Of a stretch of 41,935 bases of DNA, positions 19,462 to 28,395 are shown piece by piece; the first letter of the stretch is position 1, and the number at the start of each line of letters is the position of its first letter. The DNA is taken from NCBI GenBank assembly GCA_903882665.1, contig CAIRXW010000051.1:1-41935 (forward strand). The letters run 5' to 3'. The translations under genes were made by a program, and so were the position numbers. Below the pieces are notes generated by a model. The model searched no databases. It was given only the letters and a program-made list of their open reading frames with translations, and had not been told where the DNA came from. Source of the DNA: an uncultured Chlorobiaceae bacterium. GTDB taxonomy: Bacteria > Bacteroidota > Chlorobiia > Chlorobiales > Chlorobiaceae.

Positions 19462-20172
19462 ATGAGTGCCATTAGGATTGATGTGATTTCCGTCATTCCG
19501 GGTTTTTTTGATTCACCGCTTGACAATGGATTGTTAAGCATTGCTCTTCGAAAAAACCATCTGGAAATTCACATTCATAACCTGCATGACTATGGACTGG
19601 GCAGGTACAAGCAGGTTGATGATTCGCCTTTTGGAGGTGGAGCTGGAATGGTAATTCGTCCGGAACCGGTGTTTGCCTGTATCGAAGCACTTAAAGCTGA
19701 AAGAGAATATGATGAGGTGATTTTTTTTTCGCCGGATGGAGAGTTGTTTGAGCAGTCTATGGCAAACAGGTTTTCACGGATGCAGAACCTGATTCTTCTC
19801 TGCGGTCACTACAAGGCGGTTGATGAAAGAGTCCGTCAGAATTTGATTACCATGGAGATATCCATTGGTGATGTTGTTGTTTCAGGCGGGGAGATACCGG
19901 CACTGTTTTTTATGGATGCTCTCGTGAGGGTTATTCCCGGTGTTCTTGGTGACAGTGAGTCGGCGCTGACCGACTCTTTTCAGGCAGGAATCCTTGATTG
20001 TACCTATTACACCCGTCCAGCGGAATTCAGGGGAATGAAGGTGCCCGAAGTTTTGTTGAAAGGTCACCACAGCAAGATTGAGCAGTGGCGTAGCGAGAAT
20101 GCTCTTGAGAGAACGCGCAAGCGCCGTCCGGATCTTCTTGGTCAAGATAGTTTAGAATTAAAGGAAAAATAA
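19462..20172 (+). CDS. trmD: tRNA (guanine-N1-)-methyltransferase
   Basis: The product is 236 residues. It methylates G37 of tRNAs reading CNN codons, preventing +1 frameshifting. SPOUT/TrmD motifs are [38 protein letters not shown] and [20 protein letters not shown], the last being the domain linker and catalytic Asp region. It lies between rimM and rplS; 19 bp separate it from rplS. Confidence 0.97.
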   Translation: MSAIRIDVISVIPGFFDSPLDNGLLSIALRKNHLEIHIHNLHDYGLGRYKQVDDSPFGGGAGMVIRPEPVFACIEALKAEREYDEVIFFSPDGELFEQSMANRFSRMQNLILLCGHYKAVDERVRQNLITMEISIGDVVVSGGEIPALFFMDALVRVIPGVLGDSESALTDSFQAGILDCTYYTRPAEFRGMKVPEVLLKGHHSKIEQWRSENALERTRKRRPDLLGQDSLELKEK

Positions 20173-20191
20173 CGTAAATAGCATAGTTGTC

Positions 20192-20554
20192 ATGGATCAG
20201 TTAATCAGGTTGGTTGAAGCCACTCAGGCAGTTACAGATTTTCCGGAAATCAATCCGGGTGATACCGTCAAGATTCAGTTGAAGGTTATTGAGGGCGAAA
20301 AGGAGAGACTTCAGGCTTTTGAGGGTGTTGTTATCAGCGACAGGGGTGCTGGCGGCAATAAAACCATCACCGTTCGCAAGATTTCTCATGGTGTCGGTGT
20401 TGAACGCATTATTCCGGTCAACTCACCCAACATTGAGAGTGTTACGGTGGTCAAGCACGGCAAGGCAAGAAGGGCAAAACTCTTCTACTTGCGCAAACGT
20501 ACAGGCAAAGCCGCATTGAAAGTCAAGGAACGCAAGATTGTGGAAAAGGTCTGA
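20192..20554 (+). CDS. rplS: 50S ribosomal protein L19
   Basis: The product is 120 residues, the normal size for L19. Motifs are [65 protein letters not shown] and the terminal KERK. It contacts 16S rRNA at the subunit interface. It is the last gene of the ffh cluster and is followed by a strong hairpin terminator. Confidence 0.97.
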   Translation: MDQLIRLVEATQAVTDFPEINPGDTVKIQLKVIEGEKERLQAFEGVVISDRGAGGNKTITVRKISHGVGVERIIPVNSPNIESVTVVKHGKARRAKLFYLRKRTGKAALKVKERKIVEKV

Positions 20555-20567
20555 GCTTTTTTTCAGC

Positions 20568-20606
20568 AATCCGGCAGGGCTTTACGGCCATGCCGGATTC
20601 TTTTTT
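20568..20606 (+). terminator. Rho-independent terminator after rplS
   Basis: A 9-bp perfect stem (AATCCGGCA with TGCCGGATT) encloses a 14-base loop and is followed by C and six T. It sits 13 bp after the rplS stop and would end the ffh-rplS operon. Confidence 0.85.
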
Positions 20607-20664
20607 CATGCCCCCCCCTTGAGTACCCCTCTTTTTTGGTCACGATCCCTTGCTGGAAGTTGCT

Positions 20665-21519
20665 ATGGTATTTCAACCTGTGAGTTCTGGGTTGCATCGT
20701 CAGAAGGTTGTACTTTTCCGCGAAAAGATTTTCAACTTTTACCGTTTGAACAAAAGAAGCTTTCCCTGGAGGGAACGCACTGACCGGTATGCTGTCATGA
20801 TCAGCGAGATCATGCTTCAGCAGACTCAGGCAGAGCGGGTTGCAGGGAAGTTTTTGGCCTGGATGGATCGTTTTCCTGATACCGAAACCCTTGCCTCAGC
20901 CTCACTCAGGGAGGTTCTTTTACTCTGGAGTGGTCTTGGTTACAACTCGCGAGGCCAACGGCTGCAAACCTGTGCAAAGGTAATCATGGATCAATTCGGC
21001 GGCGTGGTACCCGCCACTCCAGAACTGCTGAAAACCCTGCCGGGTATAGGCGACTATACCTGTCGTTCCATTCCGGTATTTGCCGACAATCTCGATGTCG
21101 CCGCCGTTGATACCAACATTCGCCGTATTATCATCCATGAATTCGACCTGCCTGAGGATAGCCCGAAACCAAAGATACAGTTTGCCGCAGAGCAGCTCTT
21201 GCCGAAAGGCCAAAGCCGTGAGTGGCACAATGCCCTCATGGATTACGGATCGATCCATCTCACCAGTCGCAAAACAGGCATTCGTCCATTAACGAAGCAA
21301 TCGAAATTTCAGGGTTCAAAGCGCTGGTATCGCGGCAGGCTTCTGAAGGAGCTGGTGGCTTCGCAACATGTTTATCTCGAAGAGCTTGAAGAAAGGTACG
21401 GTGACTGCCCATGGGGTCTTCAGGAGATTATTTATGGTCTTGTCCGAGACGGTCTCGTTGACGAAGCAGACAATCCGAACCGGGAGGGTGGGCGAGTGCT
21501 GAGGATAAGGGAGCAGTAA
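20665..21519 (+). CDS. MutY-like A/G-specific DNA glycosylase lacking the Fe-S motif
   Basis: The product is 284 residues from ATG 20665, which has GGAAG about 6 bases upstream; TTG 20650 is an alternative. It removes A mispaired with G or 8-oxoG. HhH-GPD features are ISEIMLQQTQAERV (Glu for catalysis), LWSGLGYNSRGQRL, the hairpin LPGIGDYTCRSI and AVDTNIRRI (catalytic Asp). After NALMDYGS, where MutY normally has the Cys-X6-Cys-X2-Cys-X5-Cys cluster loop, the sequence continues with no cysteine (LTSRKTGIRPLTKQS). The C-terminal NUDIX-like 8-oxoG-recognition domain is also absent. It is probably a reduced glycosylase of the MutY/Nth superfamily; the precise substrate is uncertain. Confidence 0.82.
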   Translation: MVFQPVSSGLHRQKVVLFREKIFNFYRLNKRSFPWRERTDRYAVMISEIMLQQTQAERVAGKFLAWMDRFPDTETLASASLREVLLLWSGLGYNSRGQRLQTCAKVIMDQFGGVVPATPELLKTLPGIGDYTCRSIPVFADNLDVAAVDTNIRRIIIHEFDLPEDSPKPKIQFAAEQLLPKGQSREWHNALMDYGSIHLTSRKTGIRPLTKQSKFQGSKRWYRGRLLKELVASQHVYLEELEERYGDCPWGLQEIIYGLVRDGLVDEADNPNREGGRVLRIREQ

Positions 21520-21676
21520 GCGATTGTCACATGAGTGAGCAGTAATGTCAAACCAGAATACTTTGGCTGGCAGGGTACTGTCCGTAGTTCTTTGTTTGTT
21601 GAGACATTCATTACCAACTGTTTTCTGACGCGACACTATGTTGCAGCGGTAAAAATAGCTCGATATGGATTATTCA

Positions 21677-22591
21677 TCAATATGGTTTCTGACCTTTTTT
21701 GTTCTTTTCCTTTTCCGGGTCCATCACCATCTCATCCTTGCCATCACGCAACGCCAGATACTCTTCTATGGCATGTTCTCCTGCAGACTTATTTTTAAAC
21801 TCCCAAAGATTCTTGAGCGTCCCTTCCATCAAGAGCGAATAAACCGCAGTCTCTATCGCCTGCCTGACTGCAAGCTGGACCGGTTCATTCACGGTGAATC
21901 CGGCTTCAGACTGAAAAAGGTTGGCAACTGTCAGGTACCTCAGAAAATTTCCATCAACAGCGACAGAGTAGACGGTCTTGGAACTGTTGACCACCAACAG
22001 AACACGTCCGCTTTCGACACTTATTGCCCTGAGATATACCGTTAAGAGGTCGCGGCGATATTGCGCACTGCCACCGATCCCCAGATAGACAGCACCAACC
22101 CCGCCCGTCATCACATTCGAGTCATAGGAGACAATTCCGCCTTCGATCAGTGTTCCACCGTACAGCATAGGCGGCAAGCCGGGCAACTTCTGACCATCAG
22201 CTCCAGGGTATTCTCCACGCGTCATCTTCACAATCTGGCGCTCCTGCAGGAGGTTTTTCAATGCTCCGCGTTCCGCTACCGTAAACCAATCTCCAGTTCC
22301 GGCGTCGAGCAACGCCTTCACGAGAATTGAGTACCCCCCTCTGGTCACAGCGCTGGAATACTCCGTGAATTTTTCGTTGTTCTTGAATTGTCCGGTCTGA
22401 TCCTGAAAGTCGTACACGACTACAGGAATCGGATGCAGAGGAGCGGGAAGCCCCATAAGAATCTCTGTTGCCCGCGTGCGGTCAGTGACATGAGCTTTTG
22501 ATACGGCAGCATTTTCATAGAACAAACGGGACGAACACCCACCAAGCACCGCAAGGCTGGCCACCAACAGAAGGACACCTCTTATCTTCAT
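21677..22591 (-). CDS. csgG: Curli secretion channel lipoprotein CsgG
   Basis: The product is 304 residues, slightly longer than E. coli CsgG. It forms the nonameric outer-membrane pore that exports curlin subunits. A lipoprotein signal is clear (VLLLVASLAVLGGC). Family landmarks are VVVYDFQDQTGQFK, WFTVAERGALKNLLQERQIV, a LPPMLYGGTLIEGGIVSYDSN strand and RRDLLTVYLRAISVESG, followed by helices toward the C-terminus. The last about 25 residues are Lys/Glu-rich. It is the last gene of the minus-strand curli-type operon, 19 bp after csgF. Confidence 0.92.
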   Translation of the reverse strand: MKIRGVLLLVASLAVLGGCSSRLFYENAAVSKAHVTDRTRATEILMGLPAPLHPIPVVVYDFQDQTGQFKNNEKFTEYSSAVTRGGYSILVKALLDAGTGDWFTVAERGALKNLLQERQIVKMTRGEYPGADGQKLPGLPPMLYGGTLIEGGIVSYDSNVMTGGVGAVYLGIGGSAQYRRDLLTVYLRAISVESGRVLLVVNSSKTVYSVAVDGNFLRYLTVANLFQSEAGFTVNEPVQLAVRQAIETAVYSLLMEGTLKNLWEFKNKSAGEHAIEEYLALRDGKDEMVMDPEKEKNKKGQKPY

Positions 22592-22610
22592 GAGAACAAC
22601 TTTTTTTTGA

Positions 22611-23048
22611 TTATTGATCCAGAACGGTTAGTGTCGTGGTACCATTGCCGGGACTGGTAATAGTGACCGTGATGTACCCGCCCTCACGCAGATAGCTGAT
22701 CGTGTTGCCACCTCCCAAATCGTAGGAGCCCGAAGGAGCCGATCCTTTGAACATATCATTGTATATCTTCGAGCTGATCTGACTGACAATAGATTGCTCT
22801 ATCAGCGTTGCCGGACTAATCGACGAAATCGTCGACTTAGCCGTCGGCTTCTCCACACTGTTCATCAGCACGGATGTGTCAGAAGGATTTGCACCCGGAA
22901 ACAACCCGGCATTCTGTCCCTGAAAAACAAGATTGCTCGCATCTGCCGCTGGAGAGTGGACAACTAAAAGAGCGACACCAATAAAGCTGGCTATACGCAG
23001 AACGCTGCCCGTCAACGTGCTGAAAAATACCAATGCTGATTGTCTCAT
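22611..23048 (-). CDS. csgF: Curli assembly protein CsgF
   Basis: The product is 145 residues. A long signal peptide ends about residue 38 (VALLVVHSPAADAS). The mature start, LVFQGQNAGLFPGANPSDTSV, parallels the E. coli CsgF segment that inserts into the CsgG pore (FQFRNPNFGG). Then come a helical SPATLIEQSIVSQISSKIYNDMF stretch, which matches the CsgF helix, and a C-terminal beta region. CsgF caps the CsgG channel and couples secretion to nucleation at the cell surface. It lies between the CsgB-like gene and csgG. Confidence 0.87.
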   Translation of the reverse strand: MRQSALVFFSTLTGSVLRIASFIGVALLVVHSPAADASNLVFQGQNAGLFPGANPSDTSVLMNSVEKPTAKSTISSISPATLIEQSIVSQISSKIYNDMFKGSAPSGSYDLGGGNTISYLREGGYITVTITSPGNGTTTLTVLDQ

Positions 23049-23078
23049 GGTTACGATGAATCCCTGTGGTATCGAATT

Positions 23079-23531
23079 TTAAGGGGTTACCTGTTCAATG
23101 AACGCTTCCCTGTCGTTTTGTATAATTACTTTTCGGTTATGACTACCGGTTTGACTTTCACGGGAACGATTATGGTTGCCGGTTTGCTCAACCCGCAGAT
23201 CATTGTTTTCCCCTGTTTGAATCTGTTCGGCCACATTGTCATCCCCCGTTTGAACCACACTCGATGCATTGCGGTATCCGCTCTGATTGATTACTGCGCT
23301 ATTCGCGCCTGTACGAACTGATTCAGCACGAGCGGCTCCGCTTGTTTCCGGGTTGGACAATACTTCGTCCTGAGAATGTCTCCCCTCTATTCCACTCTCT
23401 GGACTCTCCAACGTTGTATCACCGCCAGAACCGTCAAGGGTTGTTTGATTGGTATACCTGTTTTGAGCCATTGCTCCAGGAACTCCGATCATAGAAACAA
23501 AGCTTATCAGCGCAACTGTTGCCTTTTTCAT
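23079..23531 (-). CDS. Minor curlin, CsgB-like nucleator candidate
   Basis: The product is 150 residues with a signal peptide (ATVALISFVSMIGVPGAMA). A linker rich in Gly, Ser and Glu (about 25-70) leads to about 6-7 short curlin half-repeats: SAVINQSGYRN, SSVVQTGDDN, EQIQTGENN, RVEQTGNHN, RESQTGSHN and KVIIQN. The spacing and X-Q-T/S-G-x-x-N pattern match curlin strands. Later repeats carry several Arg and His residues, a feature of the CsgB nucleator in E. coli, so the likely role is membrane-attached nucleation of the fibre. It sits between the major curlin gene and csgF, 31 bp before csgF. Confidence 0.75.
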   Translation of the reverse strand: MKKATVALISFVSMIGVPGAMAQNRYTNQTTLDGSGGDTTLESPESGIEGRHSQDEVLSNPETSGAARAESVRTGANSAVINQSGYRNASSVVQTGDDNVAEQIQTGENNDLRVEQTGNHNRSRESQTGSHNRKVIIQNDREAFIEQVTP

Positions 23532-23619
23532 TTCCGTTTTTCCTGCTCCTGATGTTAAGAGGCAATGGAAGGCGCAGCTTTCAATGTGCGCCTCCCACTC
23601 CGAATAATGCTTGCTTTAC

Positions 23620-24387
23620 CTACTGAGTAATCGAAGCGTAACTACCGCTATTCTGCACAACATTAATAACCTTTCCAGTTCCGGACTGATACACATATGC
23701 CTGGTTGCCGCCGTTATACTGATTTACATTTGCCTGGTTATTGCTACCACCAGCTAATTGCACAATCACAGCAGTGTTACCATCCCCGGACTGATTGATG
23801 CTTGCGATATCATTAGAACCGTACTGATTGATTGAGCCCCAGTTGGAGGAATTACTCTGGCCGATAGTTGCATTTTCCGTATTAGACAATTCATCCTGAT
23901 AGATATAGGCATTGTTAGTTTCAAGGCCTCCCTGAGTGATGATTGCTGATTCATTACTACCGTTCTGATCGATCCGGGCCCAGTTGCCATAACCCGAGTT
24001 TTGAGTGATTCCTGCAGCGTCATTATAAGAGGCTGACCCCTGATTGATGACCGCAGTGCTACTGCTCGTGCCCGAGTTTTGATTGATAAATGCATACTCA
24101 TAAAAGCCATTTTGCGTCACCGATGCGACGTCACCAGCACCATTCTGATAGATAGATGCTTCGAGAGCGCCACTACCATTTTGCGTTACGCCTGCCGTCT
24201 CGTACTGCGAGCTATAATCCTGCAATATGTTAAGCCAATTATCAGCTCCTTCATGCGCGACCTGATTTGTCGTGGCACTGTCGCCATATCCGTTCTGAAA
24301 GATATAGGCACTGTCGCTGGCAAAAGCCGGGGAGTTTAACAGCAGAAATGCTGATAAAGCAAAAAGCGTTGATTTTATCGATTTCAT
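23620..24387 (-). CDS. Major curlin-like amyloid subunit
   Basis: The product is 255 residues with a signal peptide (STLFALSAFLLLNSPAFA). The mature chain is almost entirely curlin half-repeats of about 11 residues with the pattern A-x-I/V-x-Q-x-G-x-x-x. I count about 20, for example ASIYQNGAGD, ASVTQNGFYE, ARIDQNGSNE, ASINQSGDGN and AYVYQSGTGK, ending in YASITQ. E. coli CsgA has 10 such half-repeats, so this one would form a beta-solenoid twice as long. It is rich in Asn, Gln, Ser, Gly and Tyr, with little Lys or Arg. It is first in the operon and presumably the most abundant product. Confidence 0.85.
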   Translation of the reverse strand: MKSIKSTLFALSAFLLLNSPAFASDSAYIFQNGYGDSATTNQVAHEGADNWLNILQDYSSQYETAGVTQNGSGALEASIYQNGAGDVASVTQNGFYEYAFINQNSGTSSSTAVINQGSASYNDAAGITQNSGYGNWARIDQNGSNESAIITQGGLETNNAYIYQDELSNTENATIGQSNSSNWGSINQYGSNDIASINQSGDGNTAVIVQLAGGSNNQANVNQYNGGNQAYVYQSGTGKVINVVQNSGSYASITQ

Positions 24388-25281
24388 CTGATGTCAATTT
24401 TTAGTTTTTAGAGGATAAATAAGAAATTGTTACTAAAGCAGGATTACCTTTATTCAAAGGCTCTAAAATCCGTTTGATCAAGATTCGTTTTTGTGTTAGC
24501 GAAGTATTACTTGTGGTTACTACAAACTGAGTTTCAAGCAATCCAGTAATAATTCATTCTTGAAATGTTATCCTGACGCCAAGCTTTTACACGGTATTAA
24601 CACAGACCGCTCACTTCTTGACAGAGGGAGCGTAACATCCCTCAAGGCAAGACCAGAATCGCTTCGGAAACGTTAAACCGCTACGTATAAAGTTTCTAAC
24701 GGATTTTTTGTGCTGGACACAAAACCACGATATTCAGCCCGTTGCAATTCCTTGTGAGGGCATGAAAATGTGCTTGTTCAAGTTATTTCTTGGGTATTGA
24801 AGTATTAACGATTGTTAAATAAGCTTTAAAAAAATGAAATTTCCAAAAAAAGTAATTTTTTTTGTGTGAATTTCATGTTCCTGTAACGCATTGTATTGGT
24901 GTTTATACAGTGTTTGTTTTTAAGGAATTGTGTATACGGTTTTGTCCATTAGGAATGGAAACCATGTGAAACCTGATCCGAAGCCATGTGCCGAGTCTTG
25001 CGTGGTGTCTGGTAGCGATTACTGCGAAGTGGAGACAGGGAAATTGAAGGCTCGCCCGCTACGCGGCCGGAACAAATTCCACTGAATTTCAGGTTGACGT
25101 ACAAAGTTACGCCAAAATAAATCTATGCAATTTCAGGTAGGTAACACATCAGGTTATTGTTTTGAAATTGCTGGTGAGCAGAGGCCTATGAAAAGAGGGG
25201 TTACCCCGTCTCCAGGAGCCCGGGGCAACAAGTTTCTTGATGCGGCGTAAATAACATGCCAGGAGTGGGTGAACGACTACG
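24388..25281. other. Long regulatory or leader region upstream of the curli-type operon
   Basis: Nearly 0.9 kb lies between the major curlin gene and the acyl-CoA synthetase gene. Two hairpins stand out. One is at 24617-24646 (GAGGGA with TCCCTC, flanked by CTTG with CAAG). The other is an AT-rich inverted repeat at 24834-24876 (ATGAAATT with AATTTCAT plus internal A-run/T-run pairing). A GC-richer patch at 24966-25085 contains a 39-codon Cys-containing frame with no RBS, which I do not call. The operon promoter is presumably within 24390-24700. Confidence 0.5.
25204..25225 (-). terminator. Possible hairpin terminator after the acyl-CoA synthetase gene
   Basis: On the minus strand, about 55 bp past the stop, CCCCG-gg-CTCC-t-GGAG-a-CGGGG forms a strong imperfect hairpin. 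The following bases (TAACCCCTCTTTTC) contain only a broken T-run, so the terminator call is moderate. Confidence 0.5.
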
Positions 25282-27114
25282 TTATTCTGTGTTATAGACC
25301 ATATTGAGCGCATTATATACCTTGTCGATCTCTGCGGCATAGCGCGAGGTAATATCCTTGCGTTTGAGTTTCATCGTTGGGGTCATGTGACCGTTTTCAA
25401 TGGTGAATGCCGTGTCGACCAGCAGGAACTTGCGTACCTTTTCATGAGTGGCAAGCTGCCGTGAAACGGTACGCATGAGCTTTTCAAAAATCAGCAGGAT
25501 ACTTTTGTTCTCAATAAGCTCTTTGTTTGTGGCGGCAAGAATTCCTTCAGCAGCAAGAACCTCTTTGAGTTTGTTGAAATCAGGCACAATAAGGGCGATC
25601 AGAAAAGGTCTTTTTTCACCAATGACAATGACCTGATCGACGAACGAGCTTTCGGAAATCAGCTCCTCAATTGGCATTGGTGCAATATTTTTACCACCCG
25701 AGGTAACAATGATATGTTTTTTTCTGTCGGTTATTTTTAAATAGCCATCACGGTCAATAATGCCAATGTCGCCGGTGTGGAACCATCCATCCCGGATAAC
25801 TTCACGGGTTGCCTCCTCATCCTTCCAATACCCCTTCATGATATTCGGGCCCTTCAGCAGTATTTCACCATCCCCGGCAATCTTGACCTCAACGTTGTTT
25901 ACCGCAGGCCCTACAGTACCATACTTGATCTTTTCCGGTCTGTTCACGTGGGTTACCGGTGAGGTTTCAGTCAGACCGAATCCCTCAAGGATCGTGATAT
26001 CGAGTGCCTGAAAAAACTCGCCAATTTTCTGTGGCAGAGCAGCTCCTCCGGAAACAAAATAGCGCAACCGTCCGCCGAATTTGCTTTTGATTTTGCTGTA
26101 AACAAGCTTTTCAGCCAGTGCATGTTGCACAGAAAGAAGTTTTTGTGCCGTACCTCTTTCATTGACTTCCCGGTGATACTTTTCGCCCGTATTCAGTGCC
26201 CAGTAAAAGATTTTCTGCTTTAGGGCACTCTGTGTTGAAATCTGCTTGAGTATGCTCATCTTGATGCGGTCAAACAGTCTCGGCACGGTAAAGATGATGG
26301 TTGGGCGTGCCTCGCTCATGTTCAGCGAAATCGTTTCAACACTTTCGGCCAGATAGATGGTTGCTCCACAGGAAAAGAGCAGGTAATAACCTCCGGTTCG
26401 CTCATAGGCGTGGGAGAGAGGAAGAAAGGATAGTCCGCAATCAGAATCATCGAGGCGGATAACGGATGAGCAGGATTTCACATTTTCACAAATATTGCGG
26501 TGCGTGAGCATCACCCCTTTTGGCACTCCCGTCGTGCCGGATGTATAGATAATGGTCGCAACATCGTCGGGCTCGACAATCGTCCCGTCAAGGATCCATG
26601 GCTTTTCTTCAAGAATTTTTTCACCCATTGCCTTGACCTGATTCAGATCAAGGACATCTTCGATGGCTTCCTCAAGCCGGTTCATGACCACTACAAGTGT
26701 CAAATCAGGAAGTTTCTGCCAGATGGAAAGGATTTTGCCAAGCTGAAGCATGTTTGAGACTATGATGGCCTTCGCACTGCAGTTGTTGAGAATGTACTCA
26801 ATCTGGTTAGCCGGCAGAGAGGGGTAGAGCGGCACATTGATAGCCCCGATATTGAGTATAGCCATGTCAGCAAGGTACCATCCGGGTCTGTTTTCCGAAA
26901 GAATGGCAACCCGCTCTTTTGCCGAGATGCCGTTGCGTTTCAGAAATGCAGAGAGAGTATGGACATCTTTTTCAAAAGCATCATAAAAAATGGGTTCATA
27001 CACCCCATTGATCTTCCTTGCGATTGGAAATTTCGACTCCTGCCCTTTGAAATGGTAAAAAACAGAGGAGAAGAGTTCTGGCAATGTCTGGAAATCAGAA
27101 TTAATAAGTGCCAT
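25282..27114 (-). CDS. Long-chain fatty acid-CoA ligase (AMP-forming)
   Basis: The product is 610 residues. It activates fatty acids with ATP and CoA through an acyl-adenylate. The adenylate-forming signature is [17 protein letters not shown] (about 176-192). Others are [14 protein letters not shown], the SGGAALP and [11 protein letters not shown] segments, the hinge Asp in GWFHTGDIG, and the C-terminal Lys region [14 protein letters not shown]. It belongs to the bacterial/plant long-chain ACSL type. It is a single gene, divergent from the flippase-like operon across 219 bp. Confidence 0.92.
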   Translation of the reverse strand: MALINSDFQTLPELFSSVFYHFKGQESKFPIARKINGVYEPIFYDAFEKDVHTLSAFLKRNGISAKERVAILSENRPGWYLADMAILNIGAINVPLYPSLPANQIEYILNNCSAKAIIVSNMLQLGKILSIWQKLPDLTLVVVMNRLEEAIEDVLDLNQVKAMGEKILEEKPWILDGTIVEPDDVATIIYTSGTTGVPKGVMLTHRNICENVKSCSSVIRLDDSDCGLSFLPLSHAYERTGGYYLLFSCGATIYLAESVETISLNMSEARPTIIFTVPRLFDRIKMSILKQISTQSALKQKIFYWALNTGEKYHREVNERGTAQKLLSVQHALAEKLVYSKIKSKFGGRLRYFVSGGAALPQKIGEFFQALDITILEGFGLTETSPVTHVNRPEKIKYGTVGPAVNNVEVKIAGDGEILLKGPNIMKGYWKDEEATREVIRDGWFHTGDIGIIDRDGYLKITDRKKHIIVTSGGKNIAPMPIEELISESSFVDQVIVIGEKRPFLIALIVPDFNKLKEVLAAEGILAATNKELIENKSILLIFEKLMRTVSRQLATHEKVRKFLLVDTAFTIENGHMTPTMKLKRKDITSRYAAEIDKVYNALNMVYNTE

Positions 27115-27333
27115 CAGCGCAAGATTTTTTCTTGTGGAAGAAATCCCTCAAAGGGAAAACTGCCATGGATTTCACCGGAGCGTCATAAGTGGGTAATTCT
27201 CTTTGACACACCCCCCGGGCAGTTCATTCGTGGCAATTTCAATGAATGATAAATATTTAACCATACATTCTTATCTTTGCAAATTGTGAAAATGAATTTT
27301 GACTGTTTTTTTAGCTTTGTTTCCTGATTCTTT

Positions 27334-28395
27334 ATGGGATTGACGAAAAAAACCAGTAGTACTCTGGTCGGTTATATCGGTCTTGCTCTTGGAATTGTCC
27401 TGGTTGTGTTTCAGTTTCGTCACATTGATTTTGCGGGTGTGATTGGGCGGATATCCTCAATTGGCTTTTCTTCGGCATTTATCCTCTTGCCATTTCTCAT
27501 GCTTCATCTTCTGGAAACGTTTGCATGGATAAGGGTTTTTCCTCCAAGCATAACAGCGATATCGTTTTCAAAACTGCTGAAAATACAGTTTATAACCGAA
27601 ACCATATCCATGACGCTTCCTGCGGGAATGGCTGTCGGCGAACCTCTTCGTCCTTTTCTTTGTCACCGATTTATTGGAATTCCACTTCCTGCAGGCGTTG
27701 CAAGTGTCGCTGTGCGCAAACTCATGCTTGGTGTGGCGCAGGGACTTTATACCATTATCGGCGCCATAGCTGGCTTTTCGCTTCTGCAGACGATTTCTAT
27801 TCCGATATTTCCCTTTGCTGTGCTTGGTTATATTTTGGTTGGTGCTGGTACAATGGTTTTTCTCGTTTTCCTCTTTTTGCTTTTTCTTTTGCTTAACGGA
27901 AACGCTGCACAGAATGTTCACAGATTCTTGATGTTGGTACCATTCAAGAAAGTGAAAATATGGCTGCTTGCAAAGGAGGCGGGATTTCTTGATACCGATG
28001 AGGAGTTGAAGAGTTTCGACACGCCTTTTGCCGGCAGGTTGCTTTTTGTATTACTCATTTATATTCTTGCCTGGTTCATGCTTGCACTTGAGAGCTATAT
28101 TATCCTGCGGTTGCTTGGTGTCGAGCTCTCTTTTTTACAGGTGCTTGCAATGGATACAGCAATTACCATGCTCCGGGCTCTCTTTTTTTTCATCCCATCA
28201 GGACTCGGAGTACAGGAGTTAGGGTATCGTCTCTTTTTTCAAGCGCTCGGCATGAATAATTTCGCTGATTATGGCGCATTTGTGCTTTTGAGACGATTCA
28301 AGGAGCTTCTATGGTACAGTTTCGGTTATGGAGTCATGTTTTTTTCAGGGGTTCATCTGCGTGATGCGGAAGGGGTGAAGAGCGGAGAGTTATGA
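27334..28395 (+). CDS. Flippase-like multi-spanning membrane protein (UPF0104/AglD type)
   Basis: The product is 353 residues with about 8 hydrophobic segments, for example LVGYIGLALGIVLVVF, AFILLPFLMLHLLE, LGYILVGAGTMVFLVF and LLFVLLIYILAWFMLA. The end has the conserved FFIPSGLGVQELGYRLFF motif of the lysylphosphatidylglycerol synthase membrane domain/flippase-like family. It has no soluble aminoacyl-transferase domain, so it is not MprF. Members are thought to move lipid-linked or phospholipid substrates. It is the first gene of a five-gene operon and overlaps the next gene by 4 bp. A TATCTTTG box at 27272-27279 resembles the -7 element of Bacteroidetes promoters. Confidence 0.8.
   Translation: MGLTKKTSSTLVGYIGLALGIVLVVFQFRHIDFAGVIGRISSIGFSSAFILLPFLMLHLLETFAWIRVFPPSITAISFSKLLKIQFITETISMTLPAGMAVGEPLRPFLCHRFIGIPLPAGVASVAVRKLMLGVAQGLYTIIGAIAGFSLLQTISIPIFPFAVLGYILVGAGTMVFLVFLFLLFLLLNGNAAQNVHRFLMLVPFKKVKIWLLAKEAGFLDTDEELKSFDTPFAGRLLFVLLIYILAWFMLALESYIILRLLGVELSFLQVLAMDTAITMLRALFFFIPSGLGVQELGYRLFFQALGMNNFADYGAFVLLRRFKELLWYSFGYGVMFFSGVHLRDAEGVKSGEL

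Noticed and set aside
24945-24962. CRISPR-repeat-like TCCATTAGGAATGGAAAC word
   Set aside because: It occurs once only, with no second copy at spacer distance and no cas gene in the window. It is better read as a 6-bp hairpin (TCCATT/AATGGA).
24966-25085. 39-codon GTG frame with several cysteines
   Set aside because: It has no convincing RBS or homology and lies in a spacer; it is noted only as part of the upstream region of the curli-type operon.
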